Assembly: GCA_051649305.1 (NCBI GenBank)
Contig: JBOFGV010000073.1
Span: 62,001-126,000 of the forward strand
Length of the DNA: 64,000 nucleotides
Direction of reading: 5' to 3'
From: JADCCX01 sp051649305
Lineage (GTDB): Bacteria; Pseudomonadota; Alphaproteobacteria; Rhizobiales; Beijerinckiaceae
The notes beneath the pieces are model-generated. The model saw nothing but the letters and a program-made list of their open reading frames with translations. It did not search any database and had not been told where the DNA came from. The position numbers and the translations under genes were made by a program. Of the stretch, positions 15,736 to 25,245 are shown piece after piece (positions within the stretch are counted from its first letter, which is position 1; every line of letters starts with the position of its first letter).

Positions 15736-17671
15736 GCATAGGCTCCGGCTGTGACGAAGCAATGCTCCAGGATTGCAACATCAGGATGGACCACAGAACC
15801 GGAGCATGATCTTCGGTTCCGGACTGATGCGCTTTCCAGAGCGCGTGAACAGATGCGCTGTTCACGCCACGATCTTCCAGCGCCCTCGGTGAAAGAAGCG
15901 CCTCGGCCCAGTCCCGCAAATCCGTGCGTAGCCAGCGTGCGAGGGGCACGGCAAAGCCGGTTTTCGGCCGCTCAAACAATGCAGGGGGTACATGACGCGC
16001 AAGGATAGCGCGCAACAGCCGCTTGCCATTGCCGCCATCACGACGATACTGCACCGGCAGGCGCATGGCCCATTCCCAAATGCGATGATCAAGCAGTGGC
16101 ACGCGCACCTCGAGCCCAACAGACATGCTGGCGCGATCCACCTTCACCAGAATATCATCGGGCAGATAAGACATCACATCCATCATCTGCATGCGACTGA
16201 GTGGATTGTCCAGACCAGCCGTTGACGCGGCGCTGAATCCAATCGGTTTATGCTCGTTGGCGAGATGCAGCAGACCGGCAGGATCAACCGTGAGGGATGT
16301 CATCTGCCGGTATCCATCCGAAAAGTTGTTCGCAGCACCCATGCGAAGCACACGCTTGATCTTGTGTCCGGCGTGTGAGTTTCCATGCCCGATCAACCCG
16401 GCGGCCTTGTCCAGAAGCGCTGTTGGAAGGGCATTGACCGAGGATGACAGGCTCTGACGGAGGCGTTGCGGAACTGCGGCCTGATAGCGCGCCAGTTTGA
16501 GGCCCCAGCCGTGGCGCGCGTAGCCAGCGAATGTCTCGTCACCGCCATCACCCGACAGCGCAACAGTCACATGTTTCCTGACCATTCGGGACAGAAGCAA
16601 GGTTGGCAATTGCGAGGAATCAGCAAAGGGCTCGTCGTAAATTCCACCTATTTCATCAACAAGCGCCAGCGCCTCGCGGCCCGATGTCTGCAAGGTGTGG
16701 TGATTGGTTCCAAGATGCTTGGCCACCGCCTGTGCGTGGGGCGCTTCATCCCATTCAGGCTCTTCAAAACCAATGGTGAATGTATCAACCTTGCGGGCAG
16801 ACTGTTTCTGCATGAGCGCAGCAACAAGGGATGAATCAATGCCGCCTGACAGAAAGGCACCCAGAGGCACATCCGCCACCATTTGCCGCTGAACGGCATC
16901 GCTGATCAGCGTTTCGCCTTGATCAACGGCCTCTTCGAATGACAGCCTGTCCGAAGCAGTCTGACCCGCCCGCGCAGCTTCAAGCGGCGACCACCAGCTG
17001 CGCACTTCAGGCTCTTCACCAGCGCGCCAACGCAGCACTGTCCCCGGCATCAACTTGTGGACACCCTGGTATATTGTCCATGGTGCAGGCACATTGCCGT
17101 TTCGCAGAAGTGCGGCAACAGATGCACTGTCCACCTGCTTTGGGCATGCCTTATCCACGGCAAGGGCTTTTAGCTCTGATCCGAAGAAGAAGCCTTCTCC
17201 GGTTTGAAACCAGAGCAATGGCTTTATGCCAAAAGCATCACGCACCAGCGTCAGTTGACGCTCATCGCGATCCCAGACCGCAAAGGCAAACATGCCGTTG
17301 AGGCGCGGCAGAAGGGCGTCTGCACCCCACTGCGCCCAGCCCTCCAGCAGCACTTCGGTATCGGAGGTGCCGCGAAACTGTACGCCTTTTTGCTCCAGCT
17401 CAGCGCGCAATTCCTGAAAATTGTAGATCTCGCCATTATAGGTGATGACGAAGCGGCCTGATGCAGAGATCATGGGCTGCGCGCCGGTTTCCGACAGATC
17501 GACAATGGCCAGACGTCTCTGGGCCAATGCAACGCCCGCAGCCTCATCCACCCAGATGCCGTCACCATCAGGTCCGCGATGCGCAATGGCCGTGTTCATT
17601 GCAAGAGCACGGCGTGTGAGCGCCTGCCGGTTGCCGCCATTTGTGAGCGCAAAGCCCGCTATGCCACACAT
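15725..17671 (-). CDS. asnB: Asparagine synthase (glutamine-hydrolysing), AsnB family
   Basis: A two-domain amidotransferase of 648 residues. Cys2 in MCGIAGFALT is the glutaminase nucleophile; RLAIVDLSETGAQPM and YNGEIYNFQELR complete domain 1. The synthetase domain has the PP-loop LSGGIDSSLVAAL near residue 268 and ALSGDGGDETFAGY. Family members next to glycosyltransferases often amidate sugar acids or act in exopolysaccharide loci rather than making free asparagine, which is an inference from context here. It lies between the epimerase gene (28 bases upstream) and the overlapping glycosyltransferase gene, forming a three-gene operon. Confidence 0.92.
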   Translation of the reverse strand: MCGIAGFALTNGGNRQALTRRALAMNTAIAHRGPDGDGIWVDEAAGVALAQRRLAIVDLSETGAQPMISASGRFVITYNGEIYNFQELRAELEQKGVQFRGTSDTEVLLEGWAQWGADALLPRLNGMFAFAVWDRDERQLTLVRDAFGIKPLLWFQTGEGFFFGSELKALAVDKACPKQVDSASVAALLRNGNVPAPWTIYQGVHKLMPGTVLRWRAGEEPEVRSWWSPLEAARAGQTASDRLSFEEAVDQGETLISDAVQRQMVADVPLGAFLSGGIDSSLVAALMQKQSARKVDTFTIGFEEPEWDEAPHAQAVAKHLGTNHHTLQTSGREALALVDEIGGIYDEPFADSSQLPTLLLSRMVRKHVTVALSGDGGDETFAGYARHGWGLKLARYQAAVPQRLRQSLSSSVNALPTALLDKAAGLIGHGNSHAGHKIKRVLRMGAANNFSDGYRQMTSLTVDPAGLLHLANEHKPIGFSAASTAGLDNPLSRMQMMDVMSYLPDDILVKVDRASMSVGLEVRVPLLDHRIWEWAMRLPVQYRRDGGNGKRLLRAILARHVPPALFERPKTGFAVPLARWLRTDLRDWAEALLSPRALEDRGVNSASVHALWKAHQSGTEDHAPVLWSILMLQSWSIASSQPEPMHGG

Positions 17672-17699
17672 GGCGCGATCACATCCCTGTCAGGTGGGT

Positions 17700-18683
17700 T
17701 CAGTTGATGCCATGATAATGTTTGAACCAGGCAATAAAGCGCGGCAGACCCTCGCTGATCGGCGTGCGGGGCACGAAACCCAGTTCGCGTGTGCTGATGC
17801 TGATGTCGGCTGATGTCTCGGGCACATCACCCACCTGCATCGGTTCATAGATTTTCTCGGCTGTCCGGCCCAGTTCCTGCTCGATCACGCCAATGAAATC
17901 CAGCAGCTTTTCAGGCTTGTTGTTGCCCAGATTATAGACCTTGTGGAGTGAACCCCCTTCCTGTCGGACAGGAGGATGATCAAGGGCTGCCACAACGCCA
18001 GCAGCAATATCATCCACATAGGTGAAATCGCGCTTCATGTTGCCGTGGTTGAACACCCTGATGGGGTTACCCTTGACGATGGCGTCAGCAAAAAGATAAG
18101 CCGCCATATCCGGCCTGCCCCAGGGGCCATAAACCGTGAAAAAGCGCAGGCCCGTGGCTGGAATGCCGAAGCTCCAGGAATAGGCTTCTGCCAGATGCTC
18201 TCCCGCCAGTTTGGTGGCGGCATAGATTGACGCTGGCAGGCGGACCGTGTGGTCTGTTGAAAACGGCTGCACGGTGTTGCGTCCATAAACCGATGACGAG
18301 GATGCATAGACCAGATTGCGGCACAGCTTCATGCGCTTGGCCAGTTCAAACATCACCACCTGCCCCATGACATTGGAATCGACATAGGTGTAGGGATCAA
18401 TCAACGAATGACGCACGCCAGCCTGTGCCGCGAGATGAATGATCGCCTCGGCATCAGGGTGTGCATCCAGCAGGGCAAACATGGCATCGCGGTCTGCAAT
18501 GTTGGCTTCCAGAAATGTGAAGTTCTTCTCAGGCAGCAACGAAGCAAGACGGTCGCGCTTGAGCTTTGGATCATAGTAGGTGTTCATGCTGTCGATGCCG
18601 ACAACCTGATCGCCGCGGGCCAGAAGCACCTTTGATACGTGCGAGCCGATAAATCCGGCTGCTCCTGTTACGATAACCTTCAC
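17700..18683 (-). CDS. NAD-dependent epimerase, UDP-glucuronate 4-epimerase type
   Basis: An extended SDR that most resembles the UDP-glucuronate epimerases making UDP-galacturonate in rhizobia. The Rossmann motif is GAAGFIGSHV near the N-terminus, followed by SMNTYYDPKLKRDRL typical of this subgroup. The catalytic site is ASSSSVYG with the YAATK tyrosine-lysine pair, then FTVYGPWGRPDMA. I start at the GTG at 18683 (VKVIVTGAAG), with AAGGAAA upstream; an ATG at 18737 would add 18 residues ahead of the Rossmann strand. First gene of the polysaccharide-type operon with asnB and the glycosyltransferase. 327 residues. Confidence 0.87.
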   Translation of the reverse strand: MKVIVTGAAGFIGSHVSKVLLARGDQVVGIDSMNTYYDPKLKRDRLASLLPEKNFTFLEANIADRDAMFALLDAHPDAEAIIHLAAQAGVRHSLIDPYTYVDSNVMGQVVMFELAKRMKLCRNLVYASSSSVYGRNTVQPFSTDHTVRLPASIYAATKLAGEHLAEAYSWSFGIPATGLRFFTVYGPWGRPDMAAYLFADAIVKGNPIRVFNHGNMKRDFTYVDDIAAGVVAALDHPPVRQEGGSLHKVYNLGNNKPEKLLDFIGVIEQELGRTAEKIYEPMQVGDVPETSADISISTRELGFVPRTPISEGLPRFIAWFKHYHGIN

Positions 18684-18759
18684 GCAGGTTTCCTTTGGCT
18701 TTTGCAGGCTTCTTCTAATGTGGCTGTTGCCTAGCATTGCATACGAAGTGCGGCAACTC

Positions 18760-19377
18760 TCAGTTTACTGGCAGCTGCAGAGACATCGGTTTGTAACCTT
18801 GGATGAGGCAGGAAAGGATGGCTGGCGGGGTCAACACGTTGACGATGTCCTTGCGGTCAAAACGCTCCGGTGTTGTGTACCCTGTGAAAGTCCAGCGAAA
18901 GCGAGTCTCCCCTATGACGAGCCATGGTGACCCCTGATGCACAATCATGGTACCTGAAGGCAAAGTGTCTGCAGGCAAGGTATGCAGGCGCTTTTTCCGA
19001 TCTTCAAGACGCTCTGCGTGCAACTGTACGTCCATAACAGGCGCACGTGGAGATGGCTGGTTGCAAGCCCGCCCCCACGCAGCGGCAAAGGCATTGGCAT
19101 CGTCCCGGCGGCATTCAAAACAGGGGCGATGCCCGGCAGCGAGTGCTGCATATTCATCCGAAAAGAACAGCTCCGTGTAGCCCTTGCCCCAGACGGTCCT
19201 GCGGCGATTCTTGAAGGCGAGACGACAGCATATCCATTGTTTTGAAGCGTAGGAGCGCCCCCGCACAGTGTGGCTCTCAACACAGTGGAATCGCCCGCCC
19301 CTGTTGCCAAAGAGCGTACCGCGATCAGGTGTCGCAAAAAGACTGCCGAAAGGATCAACCCGGTTGGGAAGGGACAC
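18760..19377 (-). CDS. Conserved protein of unknown function with HRPCFECRR motif
   Basis: I recognise this as a widespread bacterial family of about 200 residues but know no function. It opens with MSLPNRVDPFGSLFATPDRG, has GNRGGRFH, and a Cys-rich motif GHRPCFECRRDDANAF near residue 85 that could bind metal. The end contains FRWTFTGYTTPERF and a hydrophobic PPAILSCLIQGY. No signal peptide or membrane span. It begins three bases after the 696-residue membrane-protein gene and is thus the last gene of the MoxR operon, though the coupling may be accidental. 205 residues. Confidence 0.8.
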   Translation of the reverse strand: MSLPNRVDPFGSLFATPDRGTLFGNRGGRFHCVESHTVRGRSYASKQWICCRLAFKNRRRTVWGKGYTELFFSDEYAALAAGHRPCFECRRDDANAFAAAWGRACNQPSPRAPVMDVQLHAERLEDRKKRLHTLPADTLPSGTMIVHQGSPWLVIGETRFRWTFTGYTTPERFDRKDIVNVLTPPAILSCLIQGYKPMSLQLPVN

Positions 19378-19380
19378 GGT

Positions 19381-21471
19381 TTAGCCGCGCGCAGTACGAC
19401 CGCGCCCCTCGCGCAGCCATGTCAGTACGACACTGCCGAGCAGGAGCAGAAGCCCCAGGAAACCCAGCGCCATGGGCAAGAGCGAAGCACCCTTGACGCG
19501 GTAGGCCTCAGCCGGGCTGAGGCCTATGAAATCCGAGCCTGCAAAGCGGGTTGAGCCGCGCACATCGACAATGCGTGGAACGACAAAACTGCCCCGCTCT
19601 TCCAGACGCCGCACGCTGCCGCCGGTTTGTTCGAGCAGAGGACGCAAAGGCTCCTCGGTGCTTGTCACCTCGCGAAACTCACGCGGATTGGCAGGGCCCA
19701 CATTGGCAAAGGCAACACGGTCTCCGTCCACCACACGGTGCAGACCAGAGCGGCGGGCTGTCATGGTGGTGCGCCACAGGCCGGGCTGCGCCTGCGAAAG
19801 CGAGAGTTTCATTTCCTCGCCGTCAGGACCAATCAGGCGCACATCGCTGACGGTTTCAGCCAATGTCTGGCGCTCGATGGTAAGGACACGACCACGTGCA
19901 CTCGCCCGCAGCGCTTCCTCATCCAGCTCAGGTTCTTTCATCAGCCAGTGGGCGGTGCGGCGCAGGAGATCGATATACGGGCCGCCCTCGCCAAAGCCCC
20001 GCGCCCAGAGCCATGCATGGTCTGACATCAACTGCGCCACGCGGCCTTTCTGCACCCGGTTGAGCACCAGCAAGGGCATAGAATCAGCGCCCGACATGAT
20101 GGTGGCTCCGCTGGTTGCCTGCGAGTTGATGGTGCGGAACCATGGCGACCATTGCGGCTGCTGGGCATCCCAGCCCGGAAGCGCGCGTGTCACGGGGTGG
20201 CGTTCTCCCAATGCCGAAATACGCGGCAGGTAAGGCCGTTCAATCTGTCCGCCGGTTGGCCTTGCAGGCAAAATCTGCATCAGAGGCGTGGTAGCCAGAC
20301 TGTCAGGCCCGGCAAACTCGCTGCCCGATGCCAGTAGCACAGCTCCGCCTTCACGCACATAGCGCGCTATGTTTTCAAAATAGGTCGATGGCAGAATGCG
20401 CTGGTTGGCATAGCGATCAAAAATGATCAGGTCGAACTCCGCGATTTTCTGGATGAACAACTCGCGGGTTGGAAAGGCGATCAGCGCCAGTTCGGTGATC
20501 GGCGTGCCGTCCTGTTTTTCAGGCGGGCGCAAAATGGTGAAATGCACCAGCTCCACGTTGCCATCGGACTTCAGAAGGTTGCGCCATGTGCGCTCACCGG
20601 CATGGGGTTCGCCTGAAACGAGCAACACCTTCAGTTTGTCGCGCACACCTTCGATAGGCAGCACCGCGATGTTGTTGAGCGTTGTCATCTCATCGGGAAC
20701 AGATTCAACCTCGACCTCGACAAGATTGGCACCGGCATTCTCGATACGGACTGGCAGACGCACGATCTGGCCCGGAGCCACGGCACGGCGCGCGATCACC
20801 TGTCCACCACGGCGAACAACCAGTGACGCAGGCGGGCCAGCCGTGATACCGGCATCCACCACGCGGAAGGCCAGTTGTACATCCTTGCCGACAATACCGA
20901 AGCGCGGACTTTCCACGACCTCCAAACGGCGATCCCGCTCTGACGCACGTCCCGTGATCAGTGCATGCATGGGAACCTGAAAGCCCAGCGCCCGGGTGTT
21001 GGCAGGGATATCATGCACGCGCCCGTCGGTGATGGCGATGACGCCAGCCATGCGCTCGGGCGGCACATCGCCCAGGCGGGTCTGCAGTGTTTCAAAGAGC
21101 CGCGTTCCATCCTGATCGGTGCCTGATTCCTCAACCTCAATGATACGGACATCCGTGCCGGGTCGCGATGCCAATTGGCGCTGCACATCGGCCAAAGCAC
21201 GGTCTGTTTGCTCCTTGCGGTCGGACAGGAGCTGGCTGCCGCTTCTGTCGACAACAACAGCCACCACATCGTTCAGTTTGTCGCGGTCCAGCGTCACGAG
21301 TGCGGGATTGGCGAGCGCCAGCAGCAGAAGCGCAAAGGCGAGCAAGCGCAACCAGCTGCCACGCCGACGTGCCATCAGTGCAAAGACGACGAGCAGTGCA
21401 GCGATAACCGCCAGCGCGATAATCACAGGCCAGGGCACAAAGGGAGAGAACGACAGATTGAACTTGTCCAT
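19381..21471 (-). CDS. Membrane protein with VWA-like and glutamine-amidotransferase-like folds
   Basis: A 696-residue protein anchored at both ends. Two membrane spans lie at about 12-32 and 38-57, and one near the C-terminus in LLPMALGFLGLLLLLGSVVL. After the first spans VVAVVVDRSGSQLLSD carries a DxSxS sequence of the von Willebrand A metal site (MIDAS). Mid-protein LIIFDRYANQ and YVREGGAVLLASGSEFAG resemble the class-I glutamine-amidotransferase-like fold often annotated in these proteins, without an obvious catalytic Cys. It follows the DUF4159 gene by two bases. Probably a periplasmic-facing partner of the MoxR AAA+ ATPase; exact role unknown. Confidence 0.82.
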   Translation of the reverse strand: MDKFNLSFSPFVPWPVIIALAVIAALLVVFALMARRRGSWLRLLAFALLLLALANPALVTLDRDKLNDVVAVVVDRSGSQLLSDRKEQTDRALADVQRQLASRPGTDVRIIEVEESGTDQDGTRLFETLQTRLGDVPPERMAGVIAITDGRVHDIPANTRALGFQVPMHALITGRASERDRRLEVVESPRFGIVGKDVQLAFRVVDAGITAGPPASLVVRRGGQVIARRAVAPGQIVRLPVRIENAGANLVEVEVESVPDEMTTLNNIAVLPIEGVRDKLKVLLVSGEPHAGERTWRNLLKSDGNVELVHFTILRPPEKQDGTPITELALIAFPTRELFIQKIAEFDLIIFDRYANQRILPSTYFENIARYVREGGAVLLASGSEFAGPDSLATTPLMQILPARPTGGQIERPYLPRISALGERHPVTRALPGWDAQQPQWSPWFRTINSQATSGATIMSGADSMPLLVLNRVQKGRVAQLMSDHAWLWARGFGEGGPYIDLLRRTAHWLMKEPELDEEALRASARGRVLTIERQTLAETVSDVRLIGPDGEEMKLSLSQAQPGLWRTTMTARRSGLHRVVDGDRVAFANVGPANPREFREVTSTEEPLRPLLEQTGGSVRRLEERGSFVVPRIVDVRGSTRFAGSDFIGLSPAEAYRVKGASLLPMALGFLGLLLLLGSVVLTWLREGRGRTARG

Positions 21472-21473
21472 CG

Positions 21474-24323
21474 CTATTGCCCCAGCCGTTCAAGCAGCGC
21501 AGGCACATGCACCTGATCCGCCTTGTAGTTGCCGGTCATGGCATACATCACGATGTTGATGCCGCCGCGCAGCGCCATCTCGCGCTGGCGGGCGTCACCG
21601 GGCACCAGCGGGAAGCGTGGCTGGCCGCTGCGGTCCACCGCCCATGCGGCGGCCAGATCATTGCCAGTGATGATGATGGGAGACACGCGGTCTCCCGCTT
21701 GCGCGGGGCGTGTGCGGTCCTGATCCTGATTGCGTTGCAGCACCTCGATCCAGACACGGCCACTGGCATAGCGCCCAACAAAGTTCTCGAGAATATAGAA
21801 GGTTTTGGTGATCACATGATCCCGCGGCAAGGGCTCAAGGTCCGGCACATCAATGGACGCAAGGATGCGGCGCATCAGCTGCGTTTCAGGCGTCACAGTG
21901 TTGCCCCCGGCATTGTTGAGCGCATCGCGCGTATCAAAAATCACCGTGCCGCCGTTCTTCATATAGGTGTCGATGCGGCGGATGGCGGCTTCGGAAGGTG
22001 GTGCGCGACCGGCGACCATCGGCCAGTAAAGAAGCGGATAAAACGCCATCTCGTCGCGCGATGGATCAATGCCAATGGGTTCACCGGGATCAAAGGCCGT
22101 GCGCGTGGACAAGGCACGCGACAGGCCCTGCAGGCCCTGACGGCTGACCTCATCCACCGCGCGATCCCCCGTGATCACATAGGCGAGACGGGCGGAAAGC
22201 GCTGATTCAATATCATCCGCCCGGAACGAGGGGATTTTGTCGGCAGGCGCGGCAGCCGCAGGTGGCGTTGCCGTCTGCGCTGATGCCTCAGGTGTGAAGC
22301 CGCCGATCATAACAACAGCCAGAAGAGCGGCCGTTGCGGCGGCTTTCGCTCTGCTGCCAAAGCGCGAGAATGCGCCGGACATCAGCAGCGACACAAATGC
22401 ATCCACAATGAACAGGATGACGATCATCACCAGCAGCGAGGGCCGCAGATCAAACGGCGGGCGGGTTTGCAAAGGCCGGGTTGCCACGCCCTGAAGCTGC
22501 AGCGGCGCAAGCACTGTTTCCGCCGTGGTGGCGTTCACGGATACGGGCGCATCCACATTGCCATAAAGGCCGGGGGGATGGCGCTGCGTTGCCGCACCCA
22601 CAAAATTGCGCGGCAGGGATTCCGCCTCGGGCGTTGGCTTCTGGAACACCCCAAAGCCATCCAGAATGGTGACAGGAGCCAGCAAGGTATCCTCGCGTTT
22701 TTGTCCGTCTTTTGCAGCATCTGTTTGCTCGCCGCCCACATTTGCCAGATTGGAAAGGCGGAACAATGTTTCAACAAAGCTGCCGGAAAGCGGCATCGAG
22801 GACCATGCCGTATCCGCTGTTACATGAACAAGAGCAACGACGCCCTTGCCGCGCCGCTCGCCGGTGATGAGGGGTGTGCCGTCTTCAAGCGCTGCCCAGG
22901 TCTTTTCAGCAAGACCGGCATCAGGCTCGGCCAGCACCTGCTGTGTCACAGTCACATCGGCTGGCACGCGCATGCCGCTGAAAGGACCGTTCTCGGCAAA
23001 GCTCGCCAGTTTCTTGGGCGTATCCCACGAGAGAGCCCCACCCATGACACGCTCGCTTCGGCGCAGGCGCACCGGCAGCAGCGTATCGGTTGGGGCTGCA
23101 ACCCGGCGGCTGGCAAAGCGGATAAGCACGCCGCCATTATCGACAAAGGCGCGCACACGGTCGAGTGTTGGTCCGGTCAGATTGCCGATATCAGTCATGA
23201 CAAGCACCGCAGCGCCATCATCCAGAAGGCGCGCCACGGGATTGGCCGTACCACGGGGAACCTCGCGCACATCGGCCAGAGGCCCAAGGGCGCGCAAGAT
23301 GAAATAAGAGGGTGCCAGCAGCGGTTGCGCATTGTCCGGGCTTTCGCCAGTCACGATGCCCACACGGCGGCGCTTGTTGCGGCCATCAAGCAGCGACACA
23401 GCGCCAGCGGAAGCAACTTGCGGCATATCGATGCGCGCGATTTCATTGCGCATCTCGAGGGGAACTTCAAAGCGGGCGGTGGTGGTTTTTGCGGCTGATT
23501 CAAACTGGAAGCGGCTTTCCGCCAAAGGACGGCCACGGCTATCAAGGGCGCGCAACACGCCGTTGGAAACCGGGTTGGAGCCGTCAGCCGTCGCCGCGCG
23601 CAGGACCTGAATGGTCATCGCATCAGGCAGATTGCGGGGTGCTGCCAAGGCCACAGCATTGGGAGAATCGGCCACAAAAACCGCGATCCTGTCAGCGCGG
23701 CCACTCGCCAGACGCGGCAGGATATCGGCATCATCCAGCACGGAAATGCCGTCGCTCACCCATGCAACGGAGCCCTCGGCATTGCGCTCCAGAAAGCTCG
23801 TGACAGCCGCTTCATGCCGCTTGCGGTCAATGGAATGCGGATGCGGCCTCAGGCTGCGCAACTGATCAATGGCCCGCACCGATGTGGTCGGGATAATCTC
23901 GGATGGTTCCTCTGCCGTGGTTCTGAGCGCAACGGGACGCCCAGCGGCTCCCGCTGTTTCCATGAGGGATTGCGCCCGCTCGCTCATCAGTTTCCACTGC
24001 GGCGCAGCCGACCAGCTGTTGTCGATCATCACCAGCAGAGGACCGCGCCCTGTGCGGCTTTCAGGGTCCGGATTCCACAACGGCCCAGCCATGGCGAGGA
24101 TGACGAGCGCTGCCAGAAGCAGGCGCAGCAGAAGCAGCCACCATGGCGTGTGCGCCGGTGTTTCTTCCTTGCGCTCCATATCACGCACGATGGCTAGCGT
24201 CGGCAAAACCGCGCGCGCAGGCGGTGGCGGCGTCATCTTCAGGAGCCAGTAGAGTACTGGTAGTGCTGCCAGCGCGGTCAGCACCAGAGGAATGGTGAAC
24301 GCAAGTGGAAAGGCCGGGATCAT
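21474..24323 (-). CDS. BatA-type membrane protein with C-terminal DUF4159 domain
   Basis: A 949-residue inner-membrane protein. The N-terminus IPAFPLAFTIPLVLTALAAL and PVLYWLLKMTPPPP is the BatA/aerotolerance N-terminal double span; a second span follows at about residue 60. LLVMIDNSWSAAPQW holds a DxSxS-type MIDAS sequence. A long middle part includes two amidotransferase-like stretches (for example LLDDGAAVLVMTDIG). Another span near residue 640 (LVMIVILFIVDAFVSLLM) leads to the DUF4159 domain (FYPLLYWPMV, GGTVIFDTRDA, LQRNQDQDR). The start overlaps the DUF58 stop by four bases (ATGA). Part of the MoxR operon. Confidence 0.86.
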   Translation of the reverse strand: MIPAFPLAFTIPLVLTALAALPVLYWLLKMTPPPPARAVLPTLAIVRDMERKEETPAHTPWWLLLLRLLLAALVILAMAGPLWNPDPESRTGRGPLLVMIDNSWSAAPQWKLMSERAQSLMETAGAAGRPVALRTTAEEPSEIIPTTSVRAIDQLRSLRPHPHSIDRKRHEAAVTSFLERNAEGSVAWVSDGISVLDDADILPRLASGRADRIAVFVADSPNAVALAAPRNLPDAMTIQVLRAATADGSNPVSNGVLRALDSRGRPLAESRFQFESAAKTTTARFEVPLEMRNEIARIDMPQVASAGAVSLLDGRNKRRRVGIVTGESPDNAQPLLAPSYFILRALGPLADVREVPRGTANPVARLLDDGAAVLVMTDIGNLTGPTLDRVRAFVDNGGVLIRFASRRVAAPTDTLLPVRLRRSERVMGGALSWDTPKKLASFAENGPFSGMRVPADVTVTQQVLAEPDAGLAEKTWAALEDGTPLITGERRGKGVVALVHVTADTAWSSMPLSGSFVETLFRLSNLANVGGEQTDAAKDGQKREDTLLAPVTILDGFGVFQKPTPEAESLPRNFVGAATQRHPPGLYGNVDAPVSVNATTAETVLAPLQLQGVATRPLQTRPPFDLRPSLLVMIVILFIVDAFVSLLMSGAFSRFGSRAKAAATAALLAVVMIGGFTPEASAQTATPPAAAAPADKIPSFRADDIESALSARLAYVITGDRAVDEVSRQGLQGLSRALSTRTAFDPGEPIGIDPSRDEMAFYPLLYWPMVAGRAPPSEAAIRRIDTYMKNGGTVIFDTRDALNNAGGNTVTPETQLMRRILASIDVPDLEPLPRDHVITKTFYILENFVGRYASGRVWIEVLQRNQDQDRTRPAQAGDRVSPIIITGNDLAAAWAVDRSGQPRFPLVPGDARQREMALRGGINIVMYAMTGNYKADQVHVPALLERLGQ

Positions 24324-25237
24324 GCCGTTCCTCCCGCTGCTGTGCCTTGGGAGATGGCCATGCTCAGGTGCAGAAGACAGGCGCTTGCCGGCTTGTCGGT
24401 GGCGTGGCTTGTCACGCTCCAGCCGATGCTGGCGGCCAGTCGCCGCACGCCTTCGCGGTGCGCTTCCATGCGCGTCTGGTAGGAGGTCGCGAGCTCGCTG
24501 GCTTCACCCGCCCGCAAGCGAAAGCCATCTTCAGGATCAATGAATTCTGTCTGGCCGGAGAACGGAAAACTATCTTCAGCTGGATCGCTGATGACGACGA
24601 GATGCCCCCGCGCGCCGCGCCCGGCCAGTGCCTTGAGCTGCGCATCAAGGGTTACCAGCGGTGTGATGAAATCGCTGATCACAACGGCCTCGCTGCGTGG
24701 CGGCAAACCTTCCTGCGGCAGTGCCTGCCCAAAATCGGGACGCATGACCATCGCCTCGGCCAGTCGCTCGATGATGCGGCGGGAGGCGATGGGCGGTGTT
24801 GCTCCCATCAGGCCCACACGTTCACCGCCCCGCACCAGCATGTCCGCCGCTGCAAGGCCAATGACAACGGCGCGGTCGCCCTTGGATTCCATCGCTAGCG
24901 ACGAACGATAGTCCATGGAGAGCGAGCGATCGACGTAGAGCCAGACGGATTGTGCCGCTTCCCACTCGCGTTCGCGCACATAAAGCCTGTCATCACGGGC
25001 CGAGCGCCGCCAGTCTACCCGGTGGGCGGCTTCCCCGCTCATGAAGGGCCTGAACTGCCAGAAGGTTTCGCCCTGTCCGGCCCTGCGCCGTCCGTGCACG
25101 CCCGCCGTTACGCTGGCGGCCGCCCGGCGTGCATCAGCGGAAAGCCGCGCCATGGAAGCGGCCAGCCCCTGCGCAGACTGGCGCTGGCCTGATCCTCCCA
25201 GACGTTCCTTGCTTTCCGTGAGCCGGGTGCCGAACAC
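24320..25237 (-). CDS. DUF58 domain-containing protein
   Basis: A cytoplasmic 305-residue protein of the DUF58 family that accompanies MoxR ATPases. The family signature is present as FMSGEAAHRVDWRRSARDD followed by LYVREREWE, and right after it VWLYVDRSLSMDYRS supplies a DxSxS metal-site sequence of a VWA-like fold. There is no membrane span. It is separated from moxR by eight bases and overlaps the next gene by four, so translation is probably coupled. Substrate proteins of such MoxR systems are mostly unknown. Confidence 0.9.
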   Translation of the reverse strand: MFGTRLTESKERLGGSGQRQSAQGLAASMARLSADARRAAASVTAGVHGRRRAGQGETFWQFRPFMSGEAAHRVDWRRSARDDRLYVREREWEAAQSVWLYVDRSLSMDYRSSLAMESKGDRAVVIGLAAADMLVRGGERVGLMGATPPIASRRIIERLAEAMVMRPDFGQALPQEGLPPRSEAVVISDFITPLVTLDAQLKALAGRGARGHLVVISDPAEDSFPFSGQTEFIDPEDGFRLRAGEASELATSYQTRMEAHREGVRRLAASIGWSVTSHATDKPASACLLHLSMAISQGTAAGGTA

Positions 25238-25245
25238 TGTGCGGA

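Noticed and set aside
22467..23498. Plus-strand frame of 343 codons
   Set aside because: Antisense to the BatA/DUF4159 gene; composition (His, Arg, Cys, Gln rich) is typical of a shadow frame.
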